Assembly (NCBI GenBank): GCA_964019335.1
Contig: OZ025733.1
Coordinates: forward strand, 65,001-129,000
Source: Diplonema japonicum
Lineage: Eukaryota; Euglenozoa; Diplonemea; Diplonemida; Diplonemidae
Direction of reading: 5' to 3'
Length of the DNA stretch: 64,000 bases
Below the pieces are notes generated by a model. It was not told where the DNA came from and made no database searches. It saw nothing but the letters and a program-made list of their open reading frames with translations. Made by a program: the position numbers and the translations under genes. How positions within the stretch are numbered: the stretch's first letter is position 1; every line of letters starts with the position of its first letter. Positions 53,001-61,851 of the stretch are shown one piece after another.

Positions 53001-53426
53001 AACGAGGAGCTGAGGCAGCAGCTGGAGGAGGCACGGGCCCGGGTGGAGAAGACCGAGCTGCACTACCAAGAAGTGGTGAAGGACCACGGGACAAAGATGT
53101 CGAAGCTCCTACACGAGAAGTTGGAAGAGCAGCAACAGCACTACATGGACGAGCTCCACGAACAGCAGCTGCACGAGAAGACCATCAAGGACAAGCTGAA
53201 GAACGCAAGGAAGATCACCCAGAAGAGCAAACAGAAGTTCGACGAGATGGTCCTGGAGAACGAGAAGCTCCAGACTCAGTTCGAGGAGTTCAAGATCTCC
53301 GCCTTCAGGTTCCACCAAGAGTCCGAGACCCTTGCTGTCGAGGACAACACAGAGAAGATCAGAGAGATGATCAGGAACCAGAACAACACCAGAAAGGAGC
53401 AGAACGATGCTTTTACTGGTGTGTAA
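50100..53426 (+). CDS. N-terminal kinesin motor with long coiled coil, kinesin 2 of pair
   Basis: 1108 residues. P-loop GQSGSGKT at 93-100, switch I NEHSSRSHA, and switch II as in its partner but DLAGSERQSK instead of DLAGSEKQSK. The motor's first 177 residues differ from kinesin 1 at many positions (for example TFDAVYDNTFDQIQVYKGEV against TFDAVYDESVDQVHIFKMEV), with several small indels. A second variable patch encodes HEADAGTPV against HETGTPV. The rest is the same. It ends TGV, 9 residues short of kinesin 1. H2A copy 3 lies directly upstream, so H2A plus kinesin forms the duplicated unit. Confidence 0.95.
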   Translation: MGKKASGASENIRVVIRKRPMLGAEKQNCKETVHLDLAMGSVAVHHAVGDPDRWTFDAVYDNTFDQIQVYKGEVLPLVQSVLDGYNATVFAYGQSGSGKTHTMTGNTEKPDGMMPHALNGIFAGIKNLESPQKSYRIKVQYLELYNGKARDLIANGKPQTLEIKNFHVVGTENPEVANPADCMKLFHEGTAKRVTASTGLNEHSSRSHAIFTLTVISTDHEADAGTPVIMQSKLNLCDLAGSERQSKTNTSGEELRQGCNINLSLSALGTVIDKLVKGNGHVPYRSSPLTMLLKDSLGGNSKTVMFANIGPADINTAETISTLRFADRAKQIENKPVKNLDPKDQHIADLKAQVEDLKKRLARGGGGNMEAEDKMREQIENLELERDQDKQSWERDKLELEGDLSEIKARNQTLIETVEKSQLEVQSAIDQKKIEENLVVGLKDELADMKRMVMDFIQRILPDEVLHGALQRFNKEKGAGASADDDSDLWDRNKIWGLMEAFHEHSKKNKGVSSEEAERAVSSVKEELEGKLKSQADSLERERGYFQEELKKEKEQRTDEMEAQSKLKSELQAKEQEVVRLKEKITRDLDKFKQKLQQKQKDRDEIQGKLQGKEEELQEKVRTLERLGTKLSEQEGSVDQRLKERTVELRSVHEKELEEARRTMEGKIETVEGEKTSLLNKMNQLEIQVKQSVRKALVQKAQGGTAGDGAGEIGEGGVGGVNDGFLDEAELENLGDDTIDKDMFEELHVQVRLQCRLQRLRHLQQKQLDTLIERYHKAAGDNRGKISEEKMLQQVQKAVSEKEGELENLRQESQKTQDKLVKRINKKLAEFQETEQKLQEEMGSLEEENKELTDMNDRMGKQHEQALETATTLKAVLEQREAESESEKRRLQREVQQGNAQLVQMDEDMEELRKVISKGKGTEQQLNDVKKEYELTRINLRDQRGQVDAQRARLKNMEEMWAEEKGRNEELRQQLEEARARVEKTELHYQEVVKDHGTKMSKLLHEKLEEQQQHYMDELHEQQLHEKTIKDKLKNARKITQKSKQKFDEMVLENEKLQTQFEEFKISAFRFHQESETLAVEDNTEKIREMIRNQNNTRKEQNDAFTGV

Positions 53427-54515
53427 AGGGAAAAGAAAGTGGTCAAAACATACAAAAAAAAAAAAATCCAGGGCAATCTACGATTGGAGGACGTGGGTCA
53501 TTCCTGTAGACATGTAGAATAAAGGGAGAATAATGTAAGGGGGTGGAAACAGAGTATACGAAAGCAAATAAAAAAAAGTAGAAAGTATAGGATACTTATT
53601 CTTTTTATTCTCCTCCTCTTCTTCTCACACCCCCCCCCCCCCCCCCTTCCCCTTTTTTGTGCCAGAATATGGCACCATTGTTTGCAATAAAATAAAATTC
53701 CTCTGTTGTTGGTTTTTTTTTTTTTTTTTTTTCCTCTTAAGACTATTTCGTGAAAAAAAAATTGAGTCTCGGTGTTTCAAAGGCCGTTGTTATTTTGTTT
53801 TTTTCAAGCCCCTCCTGAACTGTTCAGAATGAAGAGGAAGAAAAAGAGAGGGATACTTGGGACAAAGAAAAATGATGCCGAAATAGCTGAAAAAAATTAG
53901 AATATTCGAAATAATGAAGGACGGCCATCGTAGAGTGAGTCAAAAACAATAAAGGGAATCGACTTTTTTTCTTCTTCTTCCTTTGCATACAGCTGCTCTT
54001 TTTTTTTTTCTTTCATTCTTTTTTTTTTCGGAACTACAACTTTTATTTATTTATTGCACCACACAAATGAAAGTTTGGAAGGATGGCCCGTCCCCTAGCC
54101 TCCTTAAGTAAATAATATTGCGGGGATAAAGACGACCCCCCCCCCCCCCCCCCCACCCTTTGATTATTTTACTTTATTTTTTATTTTTCATTAACACCGG
54201 TTACTAATATTTTTTCTTTTTTTGTTTAATTCCCTTTTATATTCTTGAGCCCCCCTGCACAACTTCCCCGTTTCTTTTATTTTTCGATACCCCCCCCTTT
54301 TTTTTCCCCTCCTCCCTAATGAACCTTAACTAAAACAGAAATAAAAAAGAGCAATTCTACTTTTTAAAAAAGAAGAAAAGAAATGACAAAAAAAAAAACA
54401 AAGTACCTTACTGCTTACTGGTATTGCTTCACTTTTATTCCTTCTTTTAAACGTGCTCTTTCGCGTTATTTTAACACCCCTCCACACAGATTCCCACAAC
54501 ACCAGCACATAAACA
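53427..54515. other. Homopolymer spacer
   Basis: C18 near 53630, C19 near 54137 and T runs. No protein-like frame on either strand, apart from the antisense of H2A. Confidence 0.65.
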
Positions 54516-54998
54516 ATGCCCTCGCAGAAGAAGAGCCCGAAGAAGAGGGGATCGAAGAAGGGAGGGAAGCATGTGTCGAGGTCGTCGAAGGCTGGGCTGA
54601 CCTTCCCTGTGGGGAGGGTGGGGAGCAGCCTGAAGAAGGGACGGTTCGCGAGGAGGGTGAGCGCGCCTGCCGCTGTCTTCCTGACGGCTGTGATGGAGTA
54701 CTGCACGTCTGAGCTGCTGACGCTGTCTGCGAGGTGCGCCCTCAAAACCTCGAAGAGCGAGGATGTTGAGGACAAGCAGCAGAACATCAAGCCCCGCCAC
54801 ATCTGCCTTGCAGTGAGGCAGGACGAGGACCTTAGCCAGCTCCTGTCGCAGGTCACCATCTCGGGCGGCGGTGTGATGAAGCACGTCCACAAGGCCGTGC
54901 TCAAGAAGAAGAAGGACTCCGTTCCCTCCGACGACACCAAGAAGGACAAGAAGAGCAAAAAGGACAAGAAGGACAAGAAGAAGAAGAAGAGCGAATAG
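54516..54998 (+). CDS. H2A: Divergent histone H2A, copy 4
   Basis: Same 160-residue protein as copies 2 and 3, with the copy-3 type leader (CTCCACACAGATTCCCACAA). It is followed by MKT1 and not by a third kinesin. Confidence 0.93.
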   Translation: MPSQKKSPKKRGSKKGGKHVSRSSKAGLTFPVGRVGSSLKKGRFARRVSAPAAVFLTAVMEYCTSELLTLSARCALKTSKSEDVEDKQQNIKPRHICLAVRQDEDLSQLLSQVTISGGGVMKHVHKAVLKKKKDSVPSDDTKKDKKSKKDKKDKKKKKSE

Positions 54999-55100
54999 AC
55001 TCTTTTACTTACTCTTCCTCCACGCTTTCCCACTCTTTTTCTTTTCTTTTTTTTCTTTTTTTTTTTTTCATTCCCTCTCTGTTCGCACCCCATGAGTGGT

Positions 55101-55116
55101 GGTGCCATTAAGCACC
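55101..55116 (+). promoter_or_regulatory. Candidate histone 3' stem-loop, copy 4
   Basis: GGTGCCATTAAGCACC, 102 bases after the stop. The five outer pairs hold, but the loop-closing C-A is a mismatch. The upstream second hairpin is reduced (ACCCCATGAGTGG). Confidence 0.55.
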
Positions 55117-55269
55117 TCAGTTTTCTTCTTTTTTTTTCTTTTCTTTTTCGATTCCCAAACCTACCATGTGGTGGGGGCACTACTCGGTGCCTTTGTATCT
55201 GTATTTCTTTTTTTTTTTTTTTTTTTTTGTTATAACCCACCACCCCTACCCCACTTGCAGGATTTAAAC

Positions 55270-57654
55270 ATGCCTCTGGACGCATCGTTTTCTACTTTTT
55301 TAGATGAGAAGAATCTTCTCAGGACAGCCCCGCTGTCGAAGCTGAAGGGGACAAGGATCGCTATCGATGCCCACCACTGGATGAAGGTGCTGACACCGAA
55401 GATCAGCGAGCCTTACCAAGCGGTCATGGGCGGTGTCCCTCTTACCATGGAGAAGGCCATCGCGCAGGAGCTCGCCAAGTTCAAGAAGGCGGAGATCACA
55501 CCTATCTTTGTGTTCAACGGTCTTCCCATGATACTGACGCAGTCCCCGCAGCAGCTTGTTCAGAACCCATTTCTGCTTGAGATCTACGACAAGAGGGAGG
55601 CCGCTTGGCAGGTCCTTCACGAGAACAAGCAGAGCTGCAAGCAGCTCTTCGAACAGGCAGGAAGCACCATTACCTCGTCTGAGTTCCAGCACAATTTGAT
55701 CAGAATTCTGAGGGAGAACCGTGTTGAGTTCTTTAAGGCCCCGTACATGGCGTGGGCTCAAATGGCGTACTGGTGCCAGAAGAAGGAGAGGTGCGTGCAC
55801 CAGGTTCAGGGACCCAACGAGCTGATCATGTTTGAGCATGTTGAGGTGTTGATCCTTGACTTTAGGTTCGAGATGCAGGAGTTTGACTACATCATCAAAT
55901 CGGAGATTAAGAGAGCGCTTATGCAGGATTCCCCGTCGCCTGACACGGTGCTTACTGATTCGCAGTTCCTTGACTGCTGTCTGCTGACCGGTCTTAAGGG
56001 GCAGATCAAGCATCCCAAGCACTTCAATCATGTTCAGTTCGTGAAGATCGCGCAGACGCTGCAGAAGTTTGGCAACGCGTGCGATTTTATCATGTCGAAG
56101 CCGCCTGTCGAGGGGCCGACCAACCAGCAGCTGTCCAAGAACCACATGAGGATTCGCGCTGTTATCAGGCATTCTGTTGTTTTCACCCTGGACGGGCAGT
56201 GTCTCCCCATGACACACGCAGCAGCTCGCGAGTCGGGCGATGAGAATGAACGTGTTCCGTGTAACCTTTCCGACTTGTGGGGACACCGTCTCCCTAACAT
56301 TCTGTACTTCTTCCTGTGTATCGGTGCCATTCAGACACAGGTCCTCATCAATGTGGTGCAGAACCAGATGATCGAAACGATCCCGCAGATGGATACGGAA
56401 GACTACAGGCATCTCTTACAAAGAATACTACCTCTGAGGACGCAGATCGCGCATCAGTTGATCCAGCAGCTTGGTGAAAGGGACGAGAAGTACTTCATCA
56501 GAGGGCCGATGACATGCTGGCGGTGGTTCCATTCCACGCAGGCTCCCATCCCGCAGCCGCCTCCCATCAAACTGGACGAGTGGAACATCATGCACCACGA
56601 CATCAAGAAGCTGACGAAGAACGCGAACGGAACCGACGCAAAGCTTGACTTCCTGTTTGTGGTGAAGCACTTCGCGAAGAACGCGAGCTTGGAGAAAACG
56701 TACATCTCGTTCGAAGAAGTGGTGTGCGCTATTCACCTCAAAGCCTTGGACCTCTTAGGGTACTTCACGCATCTTCACGGCGGCCCGGAGTCAAACGAAC
56801 CCGCATCGGGTGTATCTGGCTTCAGCGAAGCATTGTTGAAAACCGACGCACCGGAGTTCAGTGAGTACTCTGTTTTGTTGATTGAACTGTTTAGGACAAA
56901 GGCTTTGACGGCAAACCACTTCACATACATGAGGCCTGATCCAAGTTCGGTCTCGAAGTCAGCGGATCCTTGGCAAACGCAGCCGCCTCAGGGTGCTGTG
57001 AACCCAAGGGATTTGAAGCACTTCCCTCAGTTGAAGCTTCCTGCTGTGTACATGCAGACATCGCCCGCGCAACAAGCTACTTATGAGTCGTGCTGTTTGT
57101 TGATTTCTAGGATATGGTCGTTGTTGCCTATGAAGCTTAGCGATCTTGCTTGGTTCTCGGATGTTTCGAAAGATTTGCTGGCGTTCAACACCATTGTGAA
57201 GGCTCTTCACAAGACCCTCCGTAATCTTATCGAGGTTGTCGCCGCTGTTTTGTTTTTAGAAAGCAGGACTTCTATCGATCCTTACCATTACCACGAGCTT
57301 CCGCAAGTTCTGCCGTTCGGGCAGGAATCCAACACCGCCATGGGTATCGTTATTGATTATATCATGAGGGGTGGTGGCTCGGACCACAGTACTAGGGCGG
57401 CAAGGATTTCTCATTTGAAGAATAAGTATCCGTGTTGTGCTGATCTTGAGGCGGACCTGAGGAAGGGGTTCAGGTTCTGGCTCACCGTAGAGACCATCTA
57501 CGCAGAGTTGTGCAACGACAACCAGACCATCCCGCAGACGCTTCGCGAGATCTTTGATTACTCTAAGAGCATGCTAAGGATTATGCTGCACCGCTTTATC
57601 GATCTCGGTGCCGAGAAGTCCCCGGATGACAACTACACTGACCCTCCTCACTAA
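55270..57654 (+). CDS. MKT1: MKT1-like post-transcriptional regulator
   Basis: 794 residues. An N-terminal XPG/FEN1-like fold (RIAIDAHHWM, VPLTMEKAIAQELAKFKKAE, ITPIFVFNGLPM, YMAWAQMAYWCQ, GPNELIMFEHVEVLILDF) is followed by a long C-terminal MKT1 domain. In yeast and trypanosomes MKT1 binds PBP1/PBP-like partners and stabilises mRNAs in the cytoplasm. The first Asp of the nuclease site is present, but the Glu/Asp pairs expected after GPNEL are mostly missing, so nuclease activity is unlikely. The ATG follows ACTTGCAGGATTTAAAC, and a T-rich tract precedes that AG, as expected for a splice acceptor. MKT1 is notably conserved in Euglenozoa, but also in fungi and other groups. Confidence 0.9.
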   Translation: MPLDASFSTFLDEKNLLRTAPLSKLKGTRIAIDAHHWMKVLTPKISEPYQAVMGGVPLTMEKAIAQELAKFKKAEITPIFVFNGLPMILTQSPQQLVQNPFLLEIYDKREAAWQVLHENKQSCKQLFEQAGSTITSSEFQHNLIRILRENRVEFFKAPYMAWAQMAYWCQKKERCVHQVQGPNELIMFEHVEVLILDFRFEMQEFDYIIKSEIKRALMQDSPSPDTVLTDSQFLDCCLLTGLKGQIKHPKHFNHVQFVKIAQTLQKFGNACDFIMSKPPVEGPTNQQLSKNHMRIRAVIRHSVVFTLDGQCLPMTHAAARESGDENERVPCNLSDLWGHRLPNILYFFLCIGAIQTQVLINVVQNQMIETIPQMDTEDYRHLLQRILPLRTQIAHQLIQQLGERDEKYFIRGPMTCWRWFHSTQAPIPQPPPIKLDEWNIMHHDIKKLTKNANGTDAKLDFLFVVKHFAKNASLEKTYISFEEVVCAIHLKALDLLGYFTHLHGGPESNEPASGVSGFSEALLKTDAPEFSEYSVLLIELFRTKALTANHFTYMRPDPSSVSKSADPWQTQPPQGAVNPRDLKHFPQLKLPAVYMQTSPAQQATYESCCLLISRIWSLLPMKLSDLAWFSDVSKDLLAFNTIVKALHKTLRNLIEVVAAVLFLESRTSIDPYHYHELPQVLPFGQESNTAMGIVIDYIMRGGGSDHSTRAARISHLKNKYPCCADLEADLRKGFRFWLTVETIYAELCNDNQTIPQTLREIFDYSKSMLRIMLHRFIDLGAEKSPDDNYTDPPH

Positions 57655-59005
57655 TTTTTTTTTTTTTTTTTGGTAACACAGACTTTTTTTTCTTACCCCC
57701 ACCCACTTTTTTTTTTTTTTTTGGAAATGCATTGGTTAAGTTCCTTTGGTTTCCAAGTTATGCTCTCATTTAGCAATTCCCCCCCCCCCCCCCCCTCTCC
57801 CTTCCCTTATACAAAGGAGTTCGCAGAAAAAAAAGATGGCATTAAAAAAAAAGTGTTGTTTTTTCTCCCCCCCATTTAGAGAACAAAAAAAAGAAACCGT
57901 TTCACGCCCCCCCCCCCCCCCCCTTCCTCCCCCACTTGTTTGCTTTTTTTTTTTAAATGATTTTCTTTTTTTGTTGACAAATAATATAAAAAAAAAAAAA
58001 ACTGCTCTTTTTTCAGTTAGAAGAAGCACAAAAAAAGGAAGAAGAAAAAAAGAGAAGGGGGAAGGGGGGGAAAAAAAAAAAGAAGAAAAAAAAGTGCATT
58101 AGCTGTAGCAGTACCAGTCGGATTTTTACCCAACAAGGCGAATTGGTTTTTTTTTTCTCTCCCCCCCTCTCTCTTTTTGCACTTAATTTCTTAGAAGGGA
58201 TTGTTTTTCCTTTTTTTTTTTTATTTTATATACTGTGCTTCGCTGGTGAGAATCCCTTCTCATTTGCTTGATTGTGTGCATGTGAACACCTTTAAGTCGC
58301 AAAGCAACCAGCCAACAAAGCCGCCCTTCTTTTTCTTTTTTCTTTTCTTCTTTTCAATTTTCTTTTGATTTTTTTTTTTTTTAATTTCTGTTCCTCCTCT
58401 TGATCTCGAAGTACTGAGGGGGAATGTCCTCCCTTTCCCCCAATTTTGCCCAAATTACAGAAGAAAAACCCATAAAGGATCCACTGCTTGTTGCGATTTG
58501 CGCTCTCTCGGCCGTCGTGAGTAGTTCAACTTGTAATGGATTTCGTCATGTCCTTTGGCCCCTTTTTTTTCTTTTTTTTTTTTTTTCTTTTTGACTTGAT
58601 TGATCAGACAGTTCCGGTCCTTTATGGGGTTTAAAAAAAAAAAAAGATGAGATAAAGCAAATCTACACGTAAAAAGCCCATCTTTCACCCGACCAAAGTT
58701 AGTGTTGCAATTCCCACCACCCCTCTTTACCCCCCGTTCCCCCCACCCTCATCCAGAAAAGTGTCGTTTTTATTTTACTTTTTTTTTTTCTCTTTCTTTT
58801 TTTTTTTTCTCTTCTTTTTACTCCTCCCACCACCTCTTTGTTTCTCTTCCTTTTTTTTTTTTAGACTCACAGTTTCGCCATCCCCCCCCACAACCATTTT
58901 CCTCGTGATTTTTTTTGTCCTTTTTTTTTTTGTTCCCCGCTCCAAAATCTTTTTTTTAAAAAAAATAAAAAAGAGCGGGCAAAAAAAAAAAAAAAAAAAA
59001 AAGAA
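57655..59005. other. Homopolymer spacer
   Basis: T, C and A runs throughout (C17 near 57785, C16 near 57910), with mixed segments at 58090-58140 and 58250-58320. No protein-like frame. Confidence 0.65.
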
Positions 59006-60115
59006 ATGTCGATGAAGCACATAGGCACGCTACTTTTGGTGATAACACAAACCCACGCATGCAGTTACTTTGCAGTGGAATCCCCAGAGGGGGAGGTGTT
59101 GGGAAGGACGATGGAGACCGCCGGCACACAAAGTCCACCCTGCAAACAAGACCCCCCGATAGCCTGGAACCTGGTTAAGGTTCAGAAAGGGCTGACGATC
59201 CAGCCATACTGCACGGGTCTGCCCCTCCCATCTTGGGTCACAAGGTACGGGTACGTGGGGATCGGCGCGCCACCCGAAGTGAGAAAAGTCTACGATGGCA
59301 TCAACACCGAAGGCCTTTCAGTCCAGACACAGACTTTAAACACAGCACACTACCCAACTTCACAGGCGAACGGGAAAATAAACATCTGCTTTTTCGATTT
59401 CGCACAGTGGGCACTGTCATCATTCGGTACCGTCGGGGAGCTGAAAGCAGCACTTCAAAACACCAGCATTGTTGCTGATAAATATCCTTTAGAAGGGGGT
59501 GCTGTTCACTGGCAGGTGACGGACGCAGCGAAGAACTCAATCGTGGTGGAGGTGGTTGACGAGAAGATCGCCATCCACAACAACACAGTAAAGGTAATGA
59601 CCAACGACCCTCCCTTCAAATGGCAGCTTTGGAACCTCAACAACTACATGCGGTTCAACACACAGTGGTCCTATGATTCTGGGATCTCTGTTCAGACGGA
59701 GTTGGGACAGATGCCCTTTGAGATCTCCCACGGTACCAACACTGTCGGCCTCCCTGGTGACTACACCCCTCCTGGTAGGTTCGTTAGATTGTTTTTTTTC
59801 AAACAGTTTGCGCAGATCAACACCCCTCCTACTTCTACTGCCGATGCCATTACGCTTGCTACTGCGCTTATCAATGATGTGCACATTCCGAAGGGTGTTG
59901 TGGCGCACAATAGCCAAGCGGGTGATGTTTGTTACGATTTCACGCAGTGGGCGAGCTTGAAGACACCTTCTGTCCCAACGTTTTACTACAGGACGTATGA
60001 CAACATGCAGTGGAAAAAGATCGTTCTCTCGGAGCTCGATTTCACTACTAGCAAGGAGACACCCGTCTTCACCTCCTCGGATGGTATTGTGGACGCGAGT
60101 GGCTCTTTGAACTGA
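59006..60115 (+). CDS. Secreted choloylglycine hydrolase-like enzyme 1
   Basis: 369 residues of the linear amide C-N hydrolase family (bile salt hydrolase/penicillin V acylase fold, N-terminal nucleophile). A signal peptide (MSMKHIGTLLLVITQTHA) ends exactly before Cys19, so cleavage would expose the catalytic Cys. Family positions: Cys19, Arg34 in VLGRTMETAG, VMTNDPPFKWQLWNLNNY and GLPGDYTPPGRFVRLFFFKQ. The Asp normally after GRTM is Glu. Substrate unknown: N-acyl amides such as acyl-homoserine lactones, penicillin-like or lipid amides are possible. Tandem with 60628. Residues from HWQVTDAAKN to the end are nearly identical to its neighbour, whereas residues 1-170 differ widely. Confidence 0.88.
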   Translation: MSMKHIGTLLLVITQTHACSYFAVESPEGEVLGRTMETAGTQSPPCKQDPPIAWNLVKVQKGLTIQPYCTGLPLPSWVTRYGYVGIGAPPEVRKVYDGINTEGLSVQTQTLNTAHYPTSQANGKINICFFDFAQWALSSFGTVGELKAALQNTSIVADKYPLEGGAVHWQVTDAAKNSIVVEVVDEKIAIHNNTVKVMTNDPPFKWQLWNLNNYMRFNTQWSYDSGISVQTELGQMPFEISHGTNTVGLPGDYTPPGRFVRLFFFKQFAQINTPPTSTADAITLATALINDVHIPKGVVAHNSQAGDVCYDFTQWASLKTPSVPTFYYRTYDNMQWKKIVLSELDFTTSKETPVFTSSDGIVDASGSLN

Positions 60116-60627
60116 TTTCTTTTTTTTTTTCTTCTTTTTTTGTAATGTGGATTGCACGTCCCATCCGGGTTCCTCCTTCCCCCTGACTGTCTCTCTGGTT
60201 TTTTTAAGGGGAGGGGAGAAAAAAAAAAAAGAAACGAGAGAGAAAATTATATGGGGGGAGAGAAAGGGGAGGGGGCGGGGAGAAAAAAAAAAAAAACCAT
60301 CAGTTTTTTTTTTCCCCGTGTAATCAAGGACAGTGCTTGTGCAGAGCGCCACCAACATTGGCCTCCTTTAGCTCTTTTTTCTCTTTTTTCCCCCTTCTCT
60401 TTTCTTAAAAAGGCGATCCTTGTCACACTTCCCTTTTCAAACACGTATTTTCTTTTATTATATTTTTTTTTCTTTGTTTTTTTTTTTACAAAGTACTTTG
60501 ATCTCCTTAAAAAAGAAAAGGAAGAAAATAAAATGGCCTTTTTTTTTTTTAAAAAAAAAAATCCATTCAATCCTTCCTGATCACTTCAACCCCCCCCACT
60601 CCACGCAGCAAAAAAAGAAATAAAAAA
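60116..60627. other. Spacer within hydrolase pair
   Basis: T and A runs plus one R2 repeat copy (60319-60374). ACGCAG lies about 20 bases before the next ATG. Confidence 0.6.
60319..60374 (+). repeat. Dispersed repeat R2, variant copy
   Basis: GTAATCAAGGACAGTGCTTG, TGCAGAGCGCCACCAACATT, GGCCTCCTTTAGCTC: about 85 percent like the copy at 41465 by eye. Confidence 0.6.
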
Positions 60628-61731
60628 ATGCCATGGACGAGGCTGATGTGCGGGGTAGTCCTTGCAATCTCTACGGAAGGGTGCAGCTATTTTGCGATAG
60701 GCTCGCCAGAGGGGGAGGTTCTTGGCAGGACACTGGAAACAGCGGGGAACCCACCTGCTGAAGTGAACAGCCCACGCCCGTGGGGGCTGGTGAAGAGGAA
60801 ACACGATGAGGTGTACCAGCCCGCCTGCACCGACCTAAATCTCGACACATGGAAGGCCTCCCTCGGCTTCGTGGGCATCGGCCTATACCCCCTACCAGGG
60901 AAGGTACTGGACGGTATCAACACGGCAGGCCTGGCCGTTCAGGCACATACCTTAAACTCAGCGCAATACCCTACCAAAACATCCCCTGGGAAACACAATG
61001 TGTGTTATGTCGATGTTCCACAATGGCTCTTGTCGTCCTTCCGCACTGTCTGGGAGGTGAAGGCTGCACTGCAAAACACCAGCATTGTGTCTGGCTCAGT
61101 CTCGCCAACAGGCGGGATGTTACACTGGCAGGTGACGGACGCAGCGAAGAACTCAATCGTGGTGGAGGTGGTTGACGAGAAGATCGCCATCCACAACAAC
61201 ACAGTAAAGGTAATGACCAACGACCCTCCCTTCAAATGGCAGCTTTGGAACCTCAACAACTACATGCGGTTCAACACACAGTGGTCCTATGATTCTGGGA
61301 TCTCTGTTCAGACGGAGTTGGGACAGATGCCCTTTGAGATCTCCCACGGTACCAACACTGTCGGCCTCCCTGGTGACTACACCCCTCCTGGTAGGTTCGT
61401 TAGATTGTTTTTTTTCAAACAGTTTGCGCAGATCAACACCCCTCCTACTTCTACTGCCGATGCCATTACGCTTGCTACTGCGCTTATCAATGATGTGCAC
61501 ATTCCGAAGGGTGTTGTGGCGCACAATGAACCGAAAGGCGATCTTGCCAGTGACTACACGCAGTGGGCGAGCTTGAAGACACCTTCTGTCCCAACGTTTT
61601 ACTACAGGACGTATGACAACATGCAGTGGAAAAAGATCGTTCTCTCGGAGCTCGATTTCACCACTAGCAAGGAGACGGAGCTCTTCACCTCCTCGGATGG
61701 TATTGTGGACGCGAGTGGCTCTTTGAACTGA
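60628..61731 (+). CDS. Secreted choloylglycine hydrolase-like enzyme 2
   Basis: 367 residues. Signal peptide MPWTRLMCGVVLAISTEG precedes Cys19, again the nucleophile position, followed by SYFAIGSPEGEVLGRTLETA. The first 170 residues are strongly diverged from copy 1. From VTDAAKNSIVVEVVDEKIAI to the stop the two genes match closely at nucleotide level, except a 12-residue island (EPKGDLASDYTQ against SQAGDVCYDFTQ) and a two-residue change near the end (ETELF against ETPVF). The divergent half is the part carrying the substrate-pocket N-terminal strands, so the two may differ in specificity (inference). Confidence 0.88.
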   Translation: MPWTRLMCGVVLAISTEGCSYFAIGSPEGEVLGRTLETAGNPPAEVNSPRPWGLVKRKHDEVYQPACTDLNLDTWKASLGFVGIGLYPLPGKVLDGINTAGLAVQAHTLNSAQYPTKTSPGKHNVCYVDVPQWLLSSFRTVWEVKAALQNTSIVSGSVSPTGGMLHWQVTDAAKNSIVVEVVDEKIAIHNNTVKVMTNDPPFKWQLWNLNNYMRFNTQWSYDSGISVQTELGQMPFEISHGTNTVGLPGDYTPPGRFVRLFFFKQFAQINTPPTSTADAITLATALINDVHIPKGVVAHNEPKGDLASDYTQWASLKTPSVPTFYYRTYDNMQWKKIVLSELDFTTSKETELFTSSDGIVDASGSLN

Positions 61732-61806
61732 TTTCTTTTTTTTTTTTTTTTTTCTTCTCTCCCGTGATTTGGAAGGACGCTGTCTTTGTCTCATATCGTT
61801 CAATGG

Positions 61807-61851
<45 letters not shown>

